NCBI GenBank assembly: GCA_025370055.1
Contig: CP073041.1
Span: 3,224,001-3,288,000 of the forward strand
Origin: Woronichinia naegeliana WA131
Lineage (GTDB): Bacteria; Cyanobacteriota; Cyanobacteriia; Cyanobacteriales; Microcystaceae
DNA length: 64,000 nucleotides
Direction of reading: 5' to 3'
Shown: piece after piece, positions 8,340 through 18,535 of the stretch
Numbering within the stretch: the first letter of the stretch is position 1
How the letters are laid out: every line of letters begins with the position of its first letter
Notes under the pieces: generated by a model
Databases searched by the model: none
What the model saw: the letters and a program-made list of their open reading frames with translations, nothing else
What the model was told of the DNA's origin: nothing
Made by a program: the position numbers and the translations under genes

Positions 8340-8498
8340 CTAACCCTTATATCTACTAGCTTTGTAGTAGTTGACCGTTAGAACAGGACTTGCTTTTTCT
8401 GTCCCTATTGGTAAACTGTCGAAAGTTGGCCCGCTAGAATACTGTCTCCTCGTAAATTTGTTTGTCAAAATCTGTTTTAAATTTAGTTTATTTTTATC

Positions 8499-8873
8499 AT
8501 GACCATCAACTCTGCCTTGACCCTTGCCTATAACCAACTCACCGCTGTTGCGGGTTTCGATGACTTCTGGGGACGTTTTGATACGGCTTTTGGAACCAAT
8601 TATGATCGCGCACTAGTGGTCTGTCAATCTTGAAATGAGGGGCTACAAGAACCCGTAAGTCTATTTTGGCAAGGCTTTGAGAATCTAGCAACCCATCAAA
8701 ATAAAGTTGACGTGCCACTAGCTTTAACCTTTCAGTCGCAATGGTTGGCAGGAGATTTTAGTCAGTTTCCGGCGAGCGCGGCGGTGAGTAATGGGGTGTT
8801 GGGAATGGCTAATAGGGCCTATGGCAGCAGTAATAATATGAGATTATTCCTCTTGCCTCTACTAAGCAAATGA
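8499..8873 (+). pseudogene. Decayed surface-protein gene start
   Basis: From the ATG at 8499 the frame reads MTINSALTLAYNQL ... FWGRFDTAFGTNYDRA, then hits foreign sequence beginning TAGTGGTCTGTCAA at 8614 and stops. A second frame (SLFWQGFENL, QSQWLAGDFSQFPASAAVSNGVLG) continues to 8873. Such sequences occur in the N-terminal region of cyanobacterial calcium-binding repeat proteins. The foreign piece starts with the same GTGGTCTGTCAA end as the IS630 element at 22594. The gene is broken and lies directly before the sulfotransferase. Confidence 0.45.
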
Positions 8874-9718
8874 CTCCCAAAATACACTTTATTTCTGGAC
8901 TTCCCCGTTCTGGTTCTACTCTTCTCTCCGCTTTACTTCGCCAAAATCCCCGTTTTCATGCCAATATGTCTAGTCCTGTTGGTGGGCTAGTCAACACAAT
9001 GTTAAACGCAATGAGTGAAGATAATGAATTTTCTATGTTCCTTTCAACAGAACAAAAACAGGCATTAGTCTTAGGTATTTTTTCTGCCTATTATCAGTCC
9101 CAGACAGATAAATCCATTATTTTTGATACTAACCGTCTCTGGTGTAGTAAGTTACCCCTTATTAACAAGCTATTTCCTGACGCAAAAATGATTTGCTGTG
9201 TTCGTAATGTGGCATGGATTATGGACAGTATTGAAAAATTAATCAGAAAGAATGTTTTTGATGTATCTCGTTTGTTTAACAACGTCGGTGAACGGGCAAC
9301 AGTTTACACTCGCACTGAAGCATTAGGTCAAGGAGGGCGGCTGGTTGGTTTTGCTCATAATGCCTTAAAAGAAGCTTTTTATGGTGAATATAGTTCTTCT
9401 TTACTGTTGGTCGATTATGATATTTTGACCCAAGCACCAGAGAACACCCTATCTCTTATTTATCAATTTTTAGACCAGGAACCCTATCGTCATGATTTTG
9501 AAAATGTACACTACGAAGCCTCTGAATTCGATAATCGGCTCCATACCCAGGGACTGCACCATGTTCGACCCAAGGTAGAATTTCAACCTCGTTCAACTAT
9601 TTTACCCCCCGATTTATTTGCTCAATTCTCGCGATTATCCTTTTGGCAGAATCCGAGTAATAGTCTAGCCAATGTGATTGTTGCCCAATCATCAGTCTCA
9701 TCAGCTAACAAAACTTAA
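8870..9718 (+). CDS. Sulfotransferase family protein
   Basis: This 282-residue cytosolic protein transfers a sulfuryl group from PAPS. Residues 4-22 hold the 5-prime-phosphosulfate loop HFISGLPRSGSTLLSALL. Residues about 105-125 hold the 3-prime-phosphate region CVRNVAWIMDSIEKL. The Pro-Arg-Ser-Gly-Ser/Thr-Thr-Leu loop is the form found in protein-tyrosine and carbohydrate sulfotransferases. The acceptor is not determined by sequence. It starts inside the decayed surface-protein remnant. The 1076-residue Gly/Tyr-rich RTX-type gene begins 54 bp after it on the same strand, so the two may be co-expressed and the large protein could be the acceptor (inference). Confidence 0.8.
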   Translation: MTPKIHFISGLPRSGSTLLSALLRQNPRFHANMSSPVGGLVNTMLNAMSEDNEFSMFLSTEQKQALVLGIFSAYYQSQTDKSIIFDTNRLWCSKLPLINKLFPDAKMICCVRNVAWIMDSIEKLIRKNVFDVSRLFNNVGERATVYTRTEALGQGGRLVGFAHNALKEAFYGEYSSSLLLVDYDILTQAPENTLSLIYQFLDQEPYRHDFENVHYEASEFDNRLHTQGLHHVRPKVEFQPRSTILPPDLFAQFSRLSFWQNPSNSLANVIVAQSSVSSANKT

Positions 9719-9772
9719 GCCAATGTTCTTAAACTTGTATTTATTTATTGAAATCTAATTAGGAAAACTCTC

Positions 9773-12700
9773 ATGGCAAACTTCATCGTCAATCAAACCC
9801 TCGATAACGGACTCGGAAATACAGTCGGTACCCTTAGTTATGCAATTCTTCAGGCCAACCAGTTAGCGGGAGATGACATTATCACCCTTAATAATAATGT
9901 CCGTCTCACTCAGGAAATGCTTTCCATCAGTAGCAACATTAATATAGTAGGGAACGGCTTTAGTCTTAGTGGAGATGCTAATGGGAACGGTATTAATGAT
10001 TTTGGAGATGTTCGAGGGTTATCTATAAGCTCTGGAATTGTGAATATTTCTAGTCTCACGATTACCAATGGACGGTCTCAAGGTCAAAATGGCTCCGATG
10101 GTGGCGATGGTGCTAATGGCGGTTATTTTGGTGGTTATGACGGCTATGGTTATGGTGGCTATTATCCCGTCAGTGGCGGTGGCGGCGGTGGCGGTGGCGG
10201 CGGTGGTGCTGGTATGGGAGGAGGGTTATTTATTTACGATGGCACTGTTACCTTAAACTCTGTAAACTTTAGCAATAATGCAGCCATTGGTGGCAATGGT
10301 GGCAACGGTGGTAATGGTGGTGGTAGCGGTGGTAGTGGTGGACCTGGTGGCTCTGGTGGTAGTGGTGGCTCTGGCTCTGGTGGTTATAGTAGCAATGGTG
10401 GCTATGGTGGCTATGGTGGCTATGGTGGTGGTTTTTTTAGTGGCGATGGTGGCAAGGGTGGCAATGGCGGGGGCTATGGTGGTCGCTATGGCGGCAATGG
10501 TGGCTATGGTAGCTTTGGTACCTATGGTATCTTTGGTGGCGATGGTGGTGGTGGTGGTGCTGCTGCTGGTCTTGGTGGTGGTATATTTATGCGTAGTGGT
10601 GCTCTTACCCTTATTAATACTAACTTTACTAATAACACAGCTGCAGGTGGCTCTGGTGGGAGTGGTGGCTATTATGGGGATGGCTCTGATGGCTCTGGTC
10701 TAGGAGGAGGGCTCTTTATCCTACAAGGTCTCACGACTGTTTCTTCTGTTGGTTCACCTACTTTCTCTGGCAATAGTGCCACAGATGATGACGGAACAGA
10801 GACTAATAACGATGACTTTTTCGGAAACATCAGTATTGTTCCTGCCAATGTTACTCTAGCCGTTTCTTCAGTCGGTGTACTAGAAAACGGAACAACTAAT
10901 CTAGTTTATACCTTCACCCGCACAGGCCCAACAACCAACGCCTTAACTGTTAATTACAGCATTACAGGAACCGCCGATGCTACCGACTACACAGGGGCAA
11001 CTCCAGGCACAGGGAAAACGATTACCTTCGCAGCCGGTTCAGCAACAGCAACCTTAACCATAGATCCCACTGCCGATACCACCATCGAAGCCAACGAAAC
11101 CGTAGCCCTGACTTTAACAACTGGTACGGGCTATGTTATTGGAACCACTGCGGCTGTCACGGGAACTATTACCAACGATGATTTTCCGACCCTCTCCATT
11201 AATGACATCACCGTTGTCGAAGGTAAAGATGCCAGTGCTTTCCTAACTGTTAGCCTCAGTGAGCCCATCAACCAAACTGTCAGCGTTAACTATACTATCA
11301 CCGCCATTAATGCTACTGCCGGCAGTGACTATACTACCACGAGTGGAACCCTAACTCTAGCCCCAAATAGTACTTTCGTTACAATCAGCATTCCCATCCT
11401 CAACGATGACATTAACGAAAGCCTTGAAGCCTTTACTGTCGCCCTTTCTAACCCTGTTAACGCTAAATTGAGTAGCAATACTAATGATAGTATCGGAGAA
11501 GTAAACATTAGCGATACTTGGTACAGTGGACTAACCAGTACCCTGCCCAACGGAGTCGAAAACCTGACTCTGATTGGAGTTAATGCTATCAACGGTACAG
11601 GCAATAGCGGTAACAATATCCTCACTGGCAACAGTGCCAGCAATACCCTCAATGGCAGTACGGGAGTAGATACTCTGATTGGTGGTTTTGGGAACGACAT
11701 TTATCAAGTTGACAGTACAACCGATATCATTACCGAAAATGCTGGTGAAGGAATTGACACCATTCAATCCTCTGTCACCTATACGATCGCCTCTCTAGCC
11801 AACATCGAAAACCTGACCTTAACCGGTTCTAGTTTTATTAATGGTGCGGGTAATTCTGCCAATAACATCCTCACCGGCAATAGTGCCAACAATACCCTCG
11901 ATGGCAGTACGGGAGTAGATACTCTGATTGGTGGTTTTGGGAACGACATTTATCAAGTTGACAGCACAACCGATATCATTACCGAAAATGCTGGCGAAGG
12001 AATCGACACCATTCAATCCTCTGTCACCTATACGATCGCTTCTCTAGTCAACATCGAAAACCTGACCTTAACCGGTTCTAGCGTCATTAATGGTACAGGC
12101 AATGCTGCTAACAATTCTCTAACAGGCAATACTGCCAATAACACTCTCAATGGCAGCGATGGTAACGATACCCTCAATGGCGGTGCTGGTAATGACACCC
12201 TGATTGGCGGTAATGGCAACGATTATGCCGACTATTACAGTTCCACTGCCAGCGTTACCGTGAATTTAGCAATGGGAACCGCCAACGATGGTTTAGGAGG
12301 AACCGATACCCTCTCCCAAATTGAGAATGTCCAAGGCTCCAATACCGCAGGCGATAATCTCACCGGGGATGCCAATAATAATACCTTCTATGGCTATGGC
12401 AGTAATGACACCCTCAACGGTGGGGATGGTAATGATACCTTAATTGGTGGGACAGGTAATGATAGCCTCATTGGTGGCAATGGAACCGATACTGCCTACT
12501 ATTACTTGGTGACGGGAGCAGTAACGGCTAACCTGGCCACAGGAATCGCTAGTGATGGCGAAGGGGGAACCGATACCCTTTCCCAAATTGAAAATATCCA
12601 AGGCTCCAATACCGCAGGCGATAATCTCACTGGTAATACGGGTGTTAATGTTCTTTACGGTTATGGCGGTGCAGATATCCTGACAGGGGGCGGCGGCAAT

Positions 12701-13003
12701 GATCTTCTCTCTCTCGGTAGTGATACGTTTAAAGATACAGTTAACTATGCCAGTGGTGATGGGGTTGATACGGTTTACAACTTTGTGCGTGGAGTCGGTG
12801 GAGATATCCTCAAATTCACCAGCATAGCGGCTATTGATGTCCAGGTTTCTGGCACGAGTACCCTTTTTAAAGTGGGGGATGGAATCTCAGGTAATACTGG
12901 TTTTGGAACCGGAGCTTTACTGTTAACCACCAGTGCTACGACAGGTTTTGTCGCTGCTGATGTCAATGTCAATCTCCTAGGAGCAACCTTTGCTTTTAGT
13001 TAA
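9773..13003 (+). CDS. Large Gly/Tyr-rich Calx-beta and RTX-type surface protein
   Basis: This 1076-residue protein has no classical signal peptide. Residues 1-100 resemble a beta-helix/adhesin start. Residues 101-315 are extremely Gly-rich with many Tyr and Asn and contain two short beta-repeat islands (GGGLFIYDGTVTLNSVNF, GGGIFMRSGALTLINTNF). Residues about 355-470 and 472-583 are two Calx-beta domains with Asp-rich ends (ITNDDFP, NDDINESLEAF). Residues about 590-980 hold repeats of the NNILTGNSxxNTLNGSTG / GVDTLIGGFGND type, which are degenerate calcium-binding RTX motifs. The C-terminal 90 residues look like a type I secretion tail. It is probably exported by type I secretion as a cell-surface or matrix protein. 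A GGAAAA site precedes the ATG. Confidence 0.85.
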   Translation: MANFIVNQTLDNGLGNTVGTLSYAILQANQLAGDDIITLNNNVRLTQEMLSISSNINIVGNGFSLSGDANGNGINDFGDVRGLSISSGIVNISSLTITNGRSQGQNGSDGGDGANGGYFGGYDGYGYGGYYPVSGGGGGGGGGGGAGMGGGLFIYDGTVTLNSVNFSNNAAIGGNGGNGGNGGGSGGSGGPGGSGGSGGSGSGGYSSNGGYGGYGGYGGGFFSGDGGKGGNGGGYGGRYGGNGGYGSFGTYGIFGGDGGGGGAAAGLGGGIFMRSGALTLINTNFTNNTAAGGSGGSGGYYGDGSDGSGLGGGLFILQGLTTVSSVGSPTFSGNSATDDDGTETNNDDFFGNISIVPANVTLAVSSVGVLENGTTNLVYTFTRTGPTTNALTVNYSITGTADATDYTGATPGTGKTITFAAGSATATLTIDPTADTTIEANETVALTLTTGTGYVIGTTAAVTGTITNDDFPTLSINDITVVEGKDASAFLTVSLSEPINQTVSVNYTITAINATAGSDYTTTSGTLTLAPNSTFVTISIPILNDDINESLEAFTVALSNPVNAKLSSNTNDSIGEVNISDTWYSGLTSTLPNGVENLTLIGVNAINGTGNSGNNILTGNSASNTLNGSTGVDTLIGGFGNDIYQVDSTTDIITENAGEGIDTIQSSVTYTIASLANIENLTLTGSSFINGAGNSANNILTGNSANNTLDGSTGVDTLIGGFGNDIYQVDSTTDIITENAGEGIDTIQSSVTYTIASLVNIENLTLTGSSVINGTGNAANNSLTGNTANNTLNGSDGNDTLNGGAGNDTLIGGNGNDYADYYSSTASVTVNLAMGTANDGLGGTDTLSQIENVQGSNTAGDNLTGDANNNTFYGYGSNDTLNGGDGNDTLIGGTGNDSLIGGNGTDTAYYYLVTGAVTANLATGIASDGEGGTDTLSQIENIQGSNTAGDNLTGNTGVNVLYGYGGADILTGGGGNDLLSLGSDTFKDTVNYASGDGVDTVYNFVRGVGGDILKFTSIAAIDVQVSGTSTLFKVGDGISGNTGFGTGALLLTTSATTGFVAADVNVNLLGATFAFS

Positions 13004-13340
13004 CTAGAAATAAGAGGGCGATCGCTTTTTTAATGGATAATTGAGAATGGATAATTATCAACTATTCACTATCAACTATTCACTGAACGGTGATCGCTTT
13101 TTTTCTTAACGGTAAGGGGCGATCGCAGTTTTAGACTTTAATCAACAAAATGACGGAGATCGCAGTCAAATTTTTCAAAAATTCGGTTGGGTTAAGGAAC
13201 GCAAACCAAGCAATTAAATGACAATGGTGTTGATTTGTTTTGGAGGGGGGATATTATTTGTGTAGAAATGTTGGGTTTCCTTTCGTCAACCCAACCTTGT
13301 GAACTAGTAGTCCAAGGCGTAAGTTTGGGTGCTATAAAAT
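13004..13340. repeat. Intergenic region with HIP1 units and a TTGGGTTTCC palindrome
   Basis: HIP1-type units with T-rich tails lie at about 13016-13034 and 13090-13130. The AACTATTCACTATCAACTATTCACT stretch is a direct repeat. At 13270-13300 TGTTGGGTTTCC faces CAACCCAACCTT, a dispersed cyanobacterial palindrome that also occurs near 55597 and 60926. No gene is supported. Confidence 0.55.
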
Positions 13341-13766
13341 TTAAGCAGCCAAAACCTTCCCCCGATACGTCCATCGAAAGGGCTTCGCCATAGTGCGGTT
13401 AAAATAGTCGATGAATTCAAGAATTTGCGTTCTTAAATCATCTTGACTGAGAAAATTTCCTCGTTTCAGTAACTTACGCATTAAAATACCAAACCAAATC
13501 TCAATTTGATTGAGCCATGAACAATGCTTCGGTGTGAAGTGAAAAACAATTCGATGATTGGGGTCACTGAGAAAAGTTGCTCTACTCGCCATTGATTGAA
13601 GGATGCCACTCTTGCCCTTCTCTCCTAATTCAAGATTAAGTCCCTCAAATTCTGCTACATAGCGAACCAAAGATTCTGACTGATGGGTATTTAGGCAATC
13701 CATGCTCAAGTGCCATTTTGCTACATCAGGGCTGGTGGCAATGGTTTTTTGGATATGGCTTAAATA
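13341..13766 (-). pseudogene. IS630-family transposase, C-terminal remnant
   Basis: The frame holds the second catalytic region (WHLSMDCLNTHQSESLV) and the final [20 protein letters not shown] block with the catalytic Glu, ending in YRGKVLAA. It is homologous to, but clearly diverged from, the transposase at 17578. The 5-prime part is cut at 13766 by the IS-A element. What follows beyond that element is not its continuation, so the locus was rearranged after insertion. Confidence 0.8.
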
Positions 13767-13889
13767 GGGCTTGCTGAAAAAAGCTGAAACCTTTACGGAG
13801 AAAAATAGTAGGCGAATTAAGAACCGCTAGAATGCACGAAAATAGGGTAGAATGCCTCAAAACCATTGCATTAAGAAGAGAGAAAGCAG

Positions 13890-15259
13890 ATGTACCGAAA
13901 GCAACAGTACTCAATTGAAACACCAGAAAACTTGAAAAATCTGTTCGGCGGGCAGTTAGACGAAGAAAATCGTTGGATAGAAATGTCAAAATGATTCCCT
14001 GGGAAGAATATGAGGAAGAATATGCAAAAAACTTCACAGAAAAAAAAGGAGCCCCAGCCAAATCATTTAGAATGGCATTAGGAGCATTAATTATCAAAGA
14101 AATTTCAGGAAAAAGTGACAGAGAAACAGTAGAACAAATAAAAGAGAACCCTTATTTACAGTACTTTATAGGAATGGAAAGCTATAGTAGCAAAGAAGCA
14201 TTTAATGCGTCAATGATGGTTCATTTTCGTAAAAAAATAGGAATGGAATTAATAAATAAAATTAATAAAGAAATAGAAAAAAAAGCGACGGGTGTAGCGT
14301 CAGAAAAAAAAGAAAATGAAGGAAAGTTATTGTTAGATGCGACTTGTACACCAGCAGATATAAAATATCCAACGGATATAGGAATATTGAATGATGCCAG
14401 AGAAAAAACAGAAAAAATAATAGATAAGCTGTATGAAGAAATAAAAGAGAAAAGGAAAGAAAAGCCGAGGACTTATAGGGAAGTGGCAAGAAAAGAGTAC
14501 TTAGCCATAGCAAAAAAACGTCGTGTGTCAAAAAAAGAAAGAAGAAAAGGAACAAAAAAACAACTAGGATATATAAAAAGAAACTTGTCTGATATAGAAA
14601 AAATGATAGAAGAGGGAGCAAAGTTAGAAAAACTAACGAAAAAAGAGCAAGAAGAGCTTGTAACGATAGGAAAAGTGTATGAGCAACAGTTAGAAATGTA
14701 TGAAAAAAAGACAAATAAAGTAGAAAACAGAATCGTGAGTGTAAGCCAACCTCACGTGCGTCCAATAGTGCGCGGAAAAGCGGGAAAAGCAGTAGAATTT
14801 GGAGCTAAAATATCGGCAAGTAATGTGAATGGCTTTGTCTTCTTAGACAAATTAAGTTGGGATAATTACAACGAATCGGGAGATTTACAAGCGCGAATAG
14901 AAGAATATAAAAGGGAAACAGGATGTTATCCGGAATCGGTTCATGTGGATAAAATCTATCGAACAAAAGCGAATCGAGCTTATTGTAAAGAAAGGGATAT
15001 AAGAATGAGTGGTTTCCGATTGGGAAGACCGCCGAAAGAGGTGAGCAAAGAAAAAAAGAAAGAGGCACGCTCAGATGAAAGAGTGCGTAATGCCATTGAG
15101 GGTAAATTCGGACAGGGAAAGAGGAAATTTAGTCTTGGTCGAGTGATGGCCAAACTACCTGAGACCTCGGAAACGGTAATTGCGATGAACTTTTTGGTAA
15201 TGAATCTTTCTACTCTACTTCAGAAGACAAAAAAGAAAACAAAAAGTAAAAAGTTGTAG
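13890..15259 (+). pseudogene. IS-A transposase, copy 1 (1-bp deletion)
   Basis: The ATG at 13890 (MYRKQQYSIETPENL) runs to a stop after EMSK. One A is missing at about 13990 relative to copies 2 and 4 (GTCAAAATG instead of GTCAAAAATG). The rest is open from 13973. DUF772-type N-terminus SFRMALGALIIKEISGKSDR, LLLDATCTPADIKYP with a catalytic Asp, a Lys/Glu-rich coiled insert and VHVDKIYRTKANR are visible. It is an IS5/IS1182-like transposase by domain content. The 3-prime end also carries a 12-bp Lys-rich insertion. Confidence 0.8.
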
Positions 15260-15426
15260 AGTCGTTTTTCTTGTGAAAAATGGTGTTAATTTTCCTCTCT
15301 TTTGTGAGGAGTGATTTGTGTTGACCTTTTTAGACAGAAAGGAACAATAGATTAAACAAAATCTGTATTTTGATTTGTTTCCATAAGGATAAGTTATCTA
15401 TGCTTTTTCAGTCCATACTTCCCTAA

Positions 15427-17022
15427 CTGGACAGTGGGAAGTTCTCGAGCAGGGTAAGTGAGAAAAGAAAATCGGACATGCGATACCCAAGAGTGCCGTT
15501 ATGTCCGAAACTGGCTGATATAGAAAATCGATAGCCAGTGCTATCTATCAATTATGCAACTATGTCAGCGACTAGAGCAAATCCTAGAGAATCTCCGTCC
15601 CGCCTTTAGCCGAGAAGCAACGTACCAATGGTTTATCCTATTAGCCTGGGGAGTAGTGCTCAACAGCCAACCGAGCGCAATAACAAGCTATGTCAATGCC
15701 TTAGGGTTAACAGAGAGCTACTACCATCAGGCACTACATTGGTTTGAATCCAAGGCATTTAACGTCAAAGGACTGACCTTGGGATGGTCGAAGTGGGTAA
15801 GTCAGCATGAAAATCTATATCGAATCAAGGAAAAACGAGTGTATGTGGGGGATGGAATCAAAGTGGGGAAAGAAGGGCGCAAGATGCCAGGGGTAAAACG
15901 ACTACACCAAGAATCCGGAAATGTGGCGAAGCCAGAATGGATAAGGGGGCATTACTTCAATGCCTTGAGTGTTTTGGTGGGAGCAGGAAAAGCCTGCTTT
16001 GCCTTGCCCTTAGTGTTGCGGCTAGACGATGGCATCAAGTCCAAAGCAACGGCAAAGGAAGGGAAAAAAGGCAGCAAAAAAGAGAAGACTACTCTAGTCA
16101 CGAAAATGGGGGAGCTTTGCACTACCTACGCAGAGGCGGGAAGCTATGTGATTTTGGATGCTTACTTCGCTTGTGGAGCAGTGCTCAAAAGTTTTCGCCA
16201 AAATGCCTTGCATCTCATCACCCGAGTGCGTTGCTCTACAGTGGCATATGCTCCCTTTTCTTCCGTTCCGACCTTGAGGGGGAAAGGACGACCACGGCTT
16301 TGGGGGAGTTCAATAAAACTAGAAAGCCTGTTTGCTCTTGTGGAGGATTTTCCCACCGCTAAAGTCTGGCTCTATGGTCAACAAGTCTCCGTTTCTTATC
16401 AGTGCTTTGAGTTCCACTGGGATAGTCCCCATCAGCTCGTTAAGTTTGTCCTCACCCAATTGCCCAACGGACAAAGACTGATTCTGCTTTCTACTGACCT
16501 CTGTTTGACTGGACCTGAGATTATTGCCGCTTACGGTCTCCGATTTAAGATTGAAGTCACTTTTCGTCAATTAATCCATCTTTTGGGCGGCTTTGCCTAT
16601 CGTTTTTGGCTTAAGGCTCTTCCTACTTTACCGACCTGGCCTAGCAATCTTATCCTCCCTGACTATCCCCAAACTGTTCAGACTCAGATTTTAAACAAAG
16701 TAGAAGCCTTTGAGCGTTTTGTTAATCTTCATGTCATTGTTCTCGGCTTACTTCAAATTCTTTCCTTAGAGTTACCCCAGGGGATTTGGGCTAATTTCCC
16801 TCGCTGGTTTCGGACTCTACCCTCCCATGGCTATCCTAGTGAACGCATTGCTCAACTAGCCATCCAACATCAAGCCCCAATGATTTTTCCTCAAAGTCCA
16901 CCTAGTCTGCTTTTGCCTAAATTCCTTGCCGCTAAACTTGACCCTTTTCCAAGTCCTGATAGACTTACTTTGGCCGCATAGTCATTACCTTCTCTGCCAT
17001 CCATAAACTTCCCACTGTCCAG
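15427..17022 (+). mobile_element. DDE insertion sequence nested in IS-A copy 1
   Basis: The 17-bp perfect inverted repeats are CTGGACAGTGGGAAGTT at 15427 and its complement at 17022. The 8-bp direct repeat TTCCCTAA flanks it at 15419-15426 and 17023-17030. The uninterrupted target is preserved in IS-A copy 4 near 47788. Length is 1596 bp. Confidence 0.92.
15554..16981 (+). CDS. DDE transposase (IS4-like, family uncertain)
   Basis: This 475-residue protein is intact. KRVYVGDGIKVGKEGRKMPG (about residues 95-114) supplies the first acidic residue, SYVILDAYFACG (about 195) the second, and the segment AAYGLRFKIEVTFRQLIHLL (about 320) the catalytic Glu. The family is a common cyanobacterial one but I cannot name the ISfinder group with certainty. 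The 8-bp target duplication is compatible with IS4-related groups. It sits in the 3-prime non-coding part of IS-A and does not itself disrupt that transposase. Confidence 0.8.
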   Translation: MQLCQRLEQILENLRPAFSREATYQWFILLAWGVVLNSQPSAITSYVNALGLTESYYHQALHWFESKAFNVKGLTLGWSKWVSQHENLYRIKEKRVYVGDGIKVGKEGRKMPGVKRLHQESGNVAKPEWIRGHYFNALSVLVGAGKACFALPLVLRLDDGIKSKATAKEGKKGSKKEKTTLVTKMGELCTTYAEAGSYVILDAYFACGAVLKSFRQNALHLITRVRCSTVAYAPFSSVPTLRGKGRPRLWGSSIKLESLFALVEDFPTAKVWLYGQQVSVSYQCFEFHWDSPHQLVKFVLTQLPNGQRLILLSTDLCLTGPEIIAAYGLRFKIEVTFRQLIHLLGGFAYRFWLKALPTLPTWPSNLILPDYPQTVQTQILNKVEAFERFVNLHVIVLGLLQILSLELPQGIWANFPRWFRTLPSHGYPSERIAQLAIQHQAPMIFPQSPPSLLLPKFLAAKLDPFPSPDRLTLAA

Positions 17023-17089
17023 TTCCCTAACCCACATTTCTTTCGTTTTTTGACTTTTTCAGCAAGCCCTACTTGTGTGTACACAGTAG

Positions 17090-17548
17090 CCTCGCCATGT
17101 GGGACGATTGCTGGCGGAAGCCGACTTGAAACCACACCAATCGCAATATTGGTTAAATCCTCCCCCCGACCCTGAGTTTGATGAGAAAGTTAGTGACATT
17201 TGTCAGACCTACCTGAGTGCAATGGAGCGAGCAGAACAGGGAGAACAGACAATTTCCATTGATGAGATGACCGGCATTCAAGCCTTGGAACGAAAGGCTC
17301 CTGCCCAACCAATGCGACCTGGCAAACCAGAAAGGCGAGAATTTGAGTATATTCGTCACGGCACCCAGACGTTAATTGCCAGTTTTAATGTGGTTTCAGG
17401 TCAGATTGCCCAAGCCAGTGTGGGAGACACGCGCACTGAGATAGACTATCTCAATCATGTTCAACAGTTGGTTGCCAGTGACCCAAAGACTGTCAAGTGG
17501 CACCTGCTGATGGATTGCTTGAACACCCATCAATCAGAATCACTAGTA
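17090..17548 (+). pseudogene. IS630 transposase fragment (IS630-A)
   Basis: This is the middle part of an IS630 transposase on the plus strand, from HVGRLLAEADLKPHQSQYW through SIDEMTGIQALERKAP to MDCLNTHQSESLV. It is cut on the left at 17090. On the right it is cut by insertion of a second IS630 (IS630-B) at the TA of its CTAGTA site. Its C-terminal part is gone. Its sequence is identical to the corresponding part of IS630-B. Confidence 0.8.
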
Positions 17549-18361
17549 GGCTTGGGCGGGAATAGAGCGACCGTTTATCATTGCTTTAATGCCTTGCCTT
17601 GATAAGTCCATTTGAAGGGTTTAGCCATAGTGCGATTAAAGTAATCAATGAAGTCAAGGATGCGAGTTTTGAGCTGTTCTCTGCTCATGAAATTGCCTCG
17701 TCTGAGTAACTTACTCATCAGCATACTGAACCACATCTCAATTTGATTGAGCCAAGAGCAATGCTTGGGGGTGAAGTGGAAGACAATTTTATGACTGGGC
17801 TCTCGCAAAAATTCAGAACGGCTTTGCATTGATTGGAGAATGCCTGATTTTCCTTTGATGCCCAAGTCGGTCTCAAGTCCTTCGACTTGCGCCACCCAAG
17901 CCTACTAGTGATTCTGATTGATGGGTGTTCAAGCAATCCATCAGCAGGTGCCATTTGACAGTCTTTGGGTCACTGGCAACCAACTGTTGAACATGATTGA
18001 GATAGTCTATCTCAGTGCGCGTGTCTCCCACACTGGCTTGGGCAATCTGACCTGAAACCACATTAAAACTGGCAATTAACGTCTGGGTGCCGTGACGAAT
18101 ATACTCAAATTCTCGCCTTTCTGGTTTGCCAGGTCGCATTGGTTGGGCAGGAGCCTTTCGTTCCAAGGCTTGAATGCCGGTCATCTCATCAATGGAAATT
18201 GTCTGTTCTCCCTGTTCTGCTCGCTCCATTGCACTCAGGTAGGTCTGACAAATGTCACTAACTTTCTCATCAAACTCAGGGTCGGGGGGAGGATTTAACC
18301 AATATTGCGATTGGTGTGGTTTCAAGTCGGCTTCCGCCAGCAATCGTCCCACATGGCGAGG
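17090..18361. repeat. 467-bp inverted repeat around a 338-bp centre
   Basis: Arm 17090-17556 is the reverse complement of 17895-18361 as far as I can read, without a mismatch noticed. The arms are the same IS630 segment in opposite orientation (IS630-A and IS630-B). The centre is the 3-prime end of IS630-B. Confidence 0.8.
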
Positions 18362-18535
18362 GGAGATGCTCTCAACAATGCCTTGTTTGAGCATTTCATC
18401 CGCCAGTTCCCGCGCTGTCCAATGACTGAGCGGTCGGTCATAATCCGCCGGTGGCTCACAAGCTATCGCAAATAACTGAAGAATCTGCTCTAAGCTAAAG
18501 GTCATGGGACCTCCCGGTCGAGGTGCATCCGTTAA

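Larger units (their letters stand above)
13767..17069 (+). mobile_element. IS-A element (DUF772/IS5-like), copy 1, carrying a nested IS
   Basis: The ends are GGGCTTGCTGAAAAAAGC at 13767 and its complement GACTTTTTCAGCAAGCCC at 17069. Removing the nested element at 15427-17022 and its 8-bp duplication leaves 1699 bp. That compares with 1688 bp for copy 2 after removing its own nested element. The left flank is TAAATA but the right flank is TACTTG, so the usual 6-bp target duplication is missing and the right flank has been exchanged. Confidence 0.85.

Noticed and set aside
8340-8537. 65-codon minus-strand frame
   Set aside because: It overlaps the start of the decayed surface-protein gene on the other strand and shows no family resemblance or ribosome site.
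10068-10703. Val/Ala/Met-rich open frames in the Gly-rich part of the RTX-type gene
   Set aside because: They are shifted readings of GGT/GGC repeats in the real gene and have no independent support.
14262-14765. Leu/Phe-rich minus-strand frames (167 and 87 codons) repeated in several places
   Set aside because: They are the complements of the A-rich IS-A transposase and recur wherever it occurs.
13767-17069. A single large transposon carrying two transposases as cargo
   Set aside because: The inner element has its own 17-bp inverted repeats and 8-bp duplication, and the empty site exists in IS-A copy 4.
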